From CAUZRD01 sp963582255 (GTDB lineage Bacteria; Pseudomonadota; Alphaproteobacteria; Rhizobiales; TMED25): a stretch of DNA of 7,743 nucleotides. The translations under genes were made by a program, and so were the position numbers. Shown one piece after another: positions 6,894 through 7,743 of the stretch (position 1 is its first letter; each line of letters begins with the position of its first letter). The stretch is taken from positions 1-7,743 of the forward strand of contig CAUZRD010000095.1 in the NCBI GenBank assembly GCA_963582255.1. Reading direction: 5' to 3'. The notes under the pieces are model-generated. The model had not been told where the DNA came from. It was given only the letters and a program-made list of their open reading frames with translations, and did not search any database.

Positions 6894-6915
6894 CCGACGA
6901 GAAACAGGTCGTCGG
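6894..6915. repeat. Perfect 7-base-pair inverted repeat
   Basis: CCGACGA at 6894-6900 and TCGTCGG at 6909-6915 are exact reverse complements around the 8-base spacer GAAACAGG. No T tract follows on either strand, so it is not a standard terminator. It could be an operator, a structured RNA element or part of a decayed gene. Confidence 0.4.
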
Positions 6916-7120
6916 CGCAGGAATTGAAAGAGGTCTTTTAAACATAAACCTGACGCAGGTGGTTACTGAACGATAGGTTCACTAAATCCCCATCATTTAG
7001 CAAGACTAGATACTAAAACAATACTGGGTTAGTCAAATAGTGATGACTGGTTAAAGAACCTTCAGGAGGGCATATATGCGGCTGTCGTGTGTATAGAGGA
7101 TGGATGGGGCCTTAGTTGGC

Positions 7121-7588
7121 TCAAGCTGCGTTTGAGGTGGTGTGATGCTCAGCCAAAAGAGAATAGATGGAGGCTGAATCATCGGTGGCACGTAATTTCT
7201 TGATCAATACCAAATTGCGTAACAATGTCGTGATACGGGTTAAAGCCTTCAGGTGATCAGCTCCCGCTCCGATAGGTACTATAAGTAGGAACAACAGGTC
7301 GACTTGCTGGTCATCAGCAGAATCAAAATCTATCGGCTTGGCGAGGCGTGCAAACACACCGTGTATTTTGTTGATCCCTTCGAGTTTTGCGTGCGGGATT
7401 GCGATTGAATTACCGATACCGGTGGAGCCGAGGCGTTCGCGTTGCAACAGAGTATTGAAGATTTCGCGCGTTGGTACGTTGGTGATATTGGAAGCATGCT
7501 TCGCAAGCTCTTGTAGGGCCTGTTTTTTGCTGCCGACGACGAGTGAACAGATCACATCGTGAGGCGTCAATATGTCGGCTATGTTCAT
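7121..7588 (-). CDS. ptsN: PTS nitrogen-regulatory EIIA protein (PtsN)
   Basis: EIIA-Ntr is the terminal phospho-acceptor of the nitrogen PTS (PtsP-NPr-PtsN). It regulates by binding partners, for example potassium transport and sensor proteins in other bacteria, rather than by carrying sugar. The 155-residue length is normal. The EIIA fructose/mannitol-type domain spans the protein. The phosphorylated histidine is H66 in GIGNSIAIPHAK (57-68), preceded by RERLGSTG (50-57), and the later DLLFLLIVP segment with HLKAL (112-116) is typical. ATG 7588-7586 starts 5 bases after the stop of the partial hpf gene upstream. The ribosome binding site is weak (GAGAC in the hpf end), so translational coupling to hpf is likely. 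The hpf-ptsN order is common in Alphaproteobacteria. No clear terminator is seen downstream. Confidence 0.95.
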   Translation of the reverse strand: MNIADILTPHDVICSLVVGSKKQALQELAKHASNITNVPTREIFNTLLQRERLGSTGIGNSIAIPHAKLEGINKIHGVFARLAKPIDFDSADDQQVDLLFLLIVPIGAGADHLKALTRITTLLRNLVLIKKLRATDDSASIYSLLAEHHTTSNAA

Positions 7589-7593
7589 TATAT

Positions 7594-7743
7594 TTAGTCT
7601 CGATTCTTCATTTTACTGAGATCAGTAGGTTTCTTGCTGCATTCGATAAAATTGGTGTGGATCCAGCTGAGGTTTTCGTGGTTACGATGGTAAATGAAAT
7701 TAATGTGGCCCTTGCGCACTGTTTCGAAACCTAAAGAACGGTC
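7594..7743 (-). CDS. hpf: Long-form ribosome hibernation promoting factor, C-terminal end (partial)
   Basis: An open frame enters from the right edge and stops at TAA (7596-7594), 49 codons in view. It reads KGHINFIYHRNHENLSWI. This fits the end of the C-terminal dimerisation domain of long HPF/RaiA proteins, usually of the form G-x-[LV]-NVVYRR-x-DGN-x-G-x-I. About 21 further residues (HTNFIECSKK and on) follow, more than most members carry. Long HPF pairs 70S ribosomes into inactive 100S dimers in stationary phase. The position, 5 bases before ptsN on the same strand, is where hpf sits in many Alphaproteobacteria, and it strengthens a weak motif match. The start, the N-terminal ribosome-binding domain and the promoter lie outside the window. 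The motif is more divergent than usual. Confidence 0.62.
   Translation of the reverse strand, partial: DRSLGFETVRKGHINFIYHRNHENLSWIHTNFIECSKKPTDLSKMKNRD

Larger units (their letters stand above)
6249..7120. other. Long gap without an intact gene
   Basis: About 870 bases separate the CMD-family gene from the end of ptsN, in a window where other gaps are 0-216 bases. Short frames occur on both strands, but none has a recognisable domain together with a credible start. What can be seen is a glycosyltransferase-like remnant at 6274-6435, a GC-rich patch with a 7-base-pair inverted repeat at 6894-6915, a weak inverted repeat GATCAT/ATGATC at 6802-6807 and 6826-6831, and a consensus ribosome binding site in front of a six-codon frame at 7064-7096. 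I found no tRNA, no CRISPR repeat and no insertion-sequence ends. Decay of former genes is the simplest reading. Confidence 0.6.

Noticed and set aside
6974..6987. GGTTCACTAAATCC, which resembles a tRNA T arm
   Set aside because: The loop would be too long, and no acceptor, D or anticodon arm can be built around it.
7543..7734. 63-codon + strand frame at the right edge
   Set aside because: It is antisense to the hpf 3' end and to the ptsN start, both of which have family and positional support.

Overview
The window looks like chromosomal DNA of an alphaproteobacterium with roughly balanced base composition. This is inferred from the gene families and from the partial hpf followed 5 bases later by ptsN, a neighbourhood common in Alphaproteobacteria. 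It is not proven: no rRNA, tRNA or other lineage marker is present.

Left part (1-2492). A small DUF962/Mpo1-like membrane protein is read leftwards and diverges from asd (aspartate-semialdehyde dehydrogenase, rightwards). asd ends in a hairpin that is a plausible intrinsic terminator. A TerC-family membrane protein follows, best started at the internal ATG at 1758.

Central part (2577-5719). Three rightward genes form a probable operon: a TauD/TfdA-type Fe(II)/2-oxoglutarate dioxygenase, a Gfo/Idh/MocA NAD(P)-dependent oxidoreductase whose ATG directly abuts the preceding stop, and 59 bases later an HtrA/DegP-like protein with a PDZ domain. The HtrA-like protein has lost all three catalytic-triad residues (His to Tyr, Asp to Gly, Ser to Trp) and has no signal peptide, so it appears to be a cytoplasmic pseudoprotease. 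An oxygenase, a dehydrogenase and a putative binding scaffold together suggest an uncharacterised small-molecule oxidation module. The substrate cannot be read from the sequence.

Right part (5764-7743), all read leftwards. A carboxymuconolactone-decarboxylase-family protein begins with an A8 and a C9 homopolymer tract within its first nine codons. A gap of about 870 bases with no convincing intact gene follows; it carries what looks like a decayed fragment of a family-2 glycosyltransferase on the + strand. Next come ptsN (PTS nitrogen-regulatory EIIA) and, cut by the window edge, the 3' end of a long-form hpf (ribosome hibernation factor). The gap, the gene remnant and the homopolymer tracts give this end a look of erosion compared with the compact left and centre.
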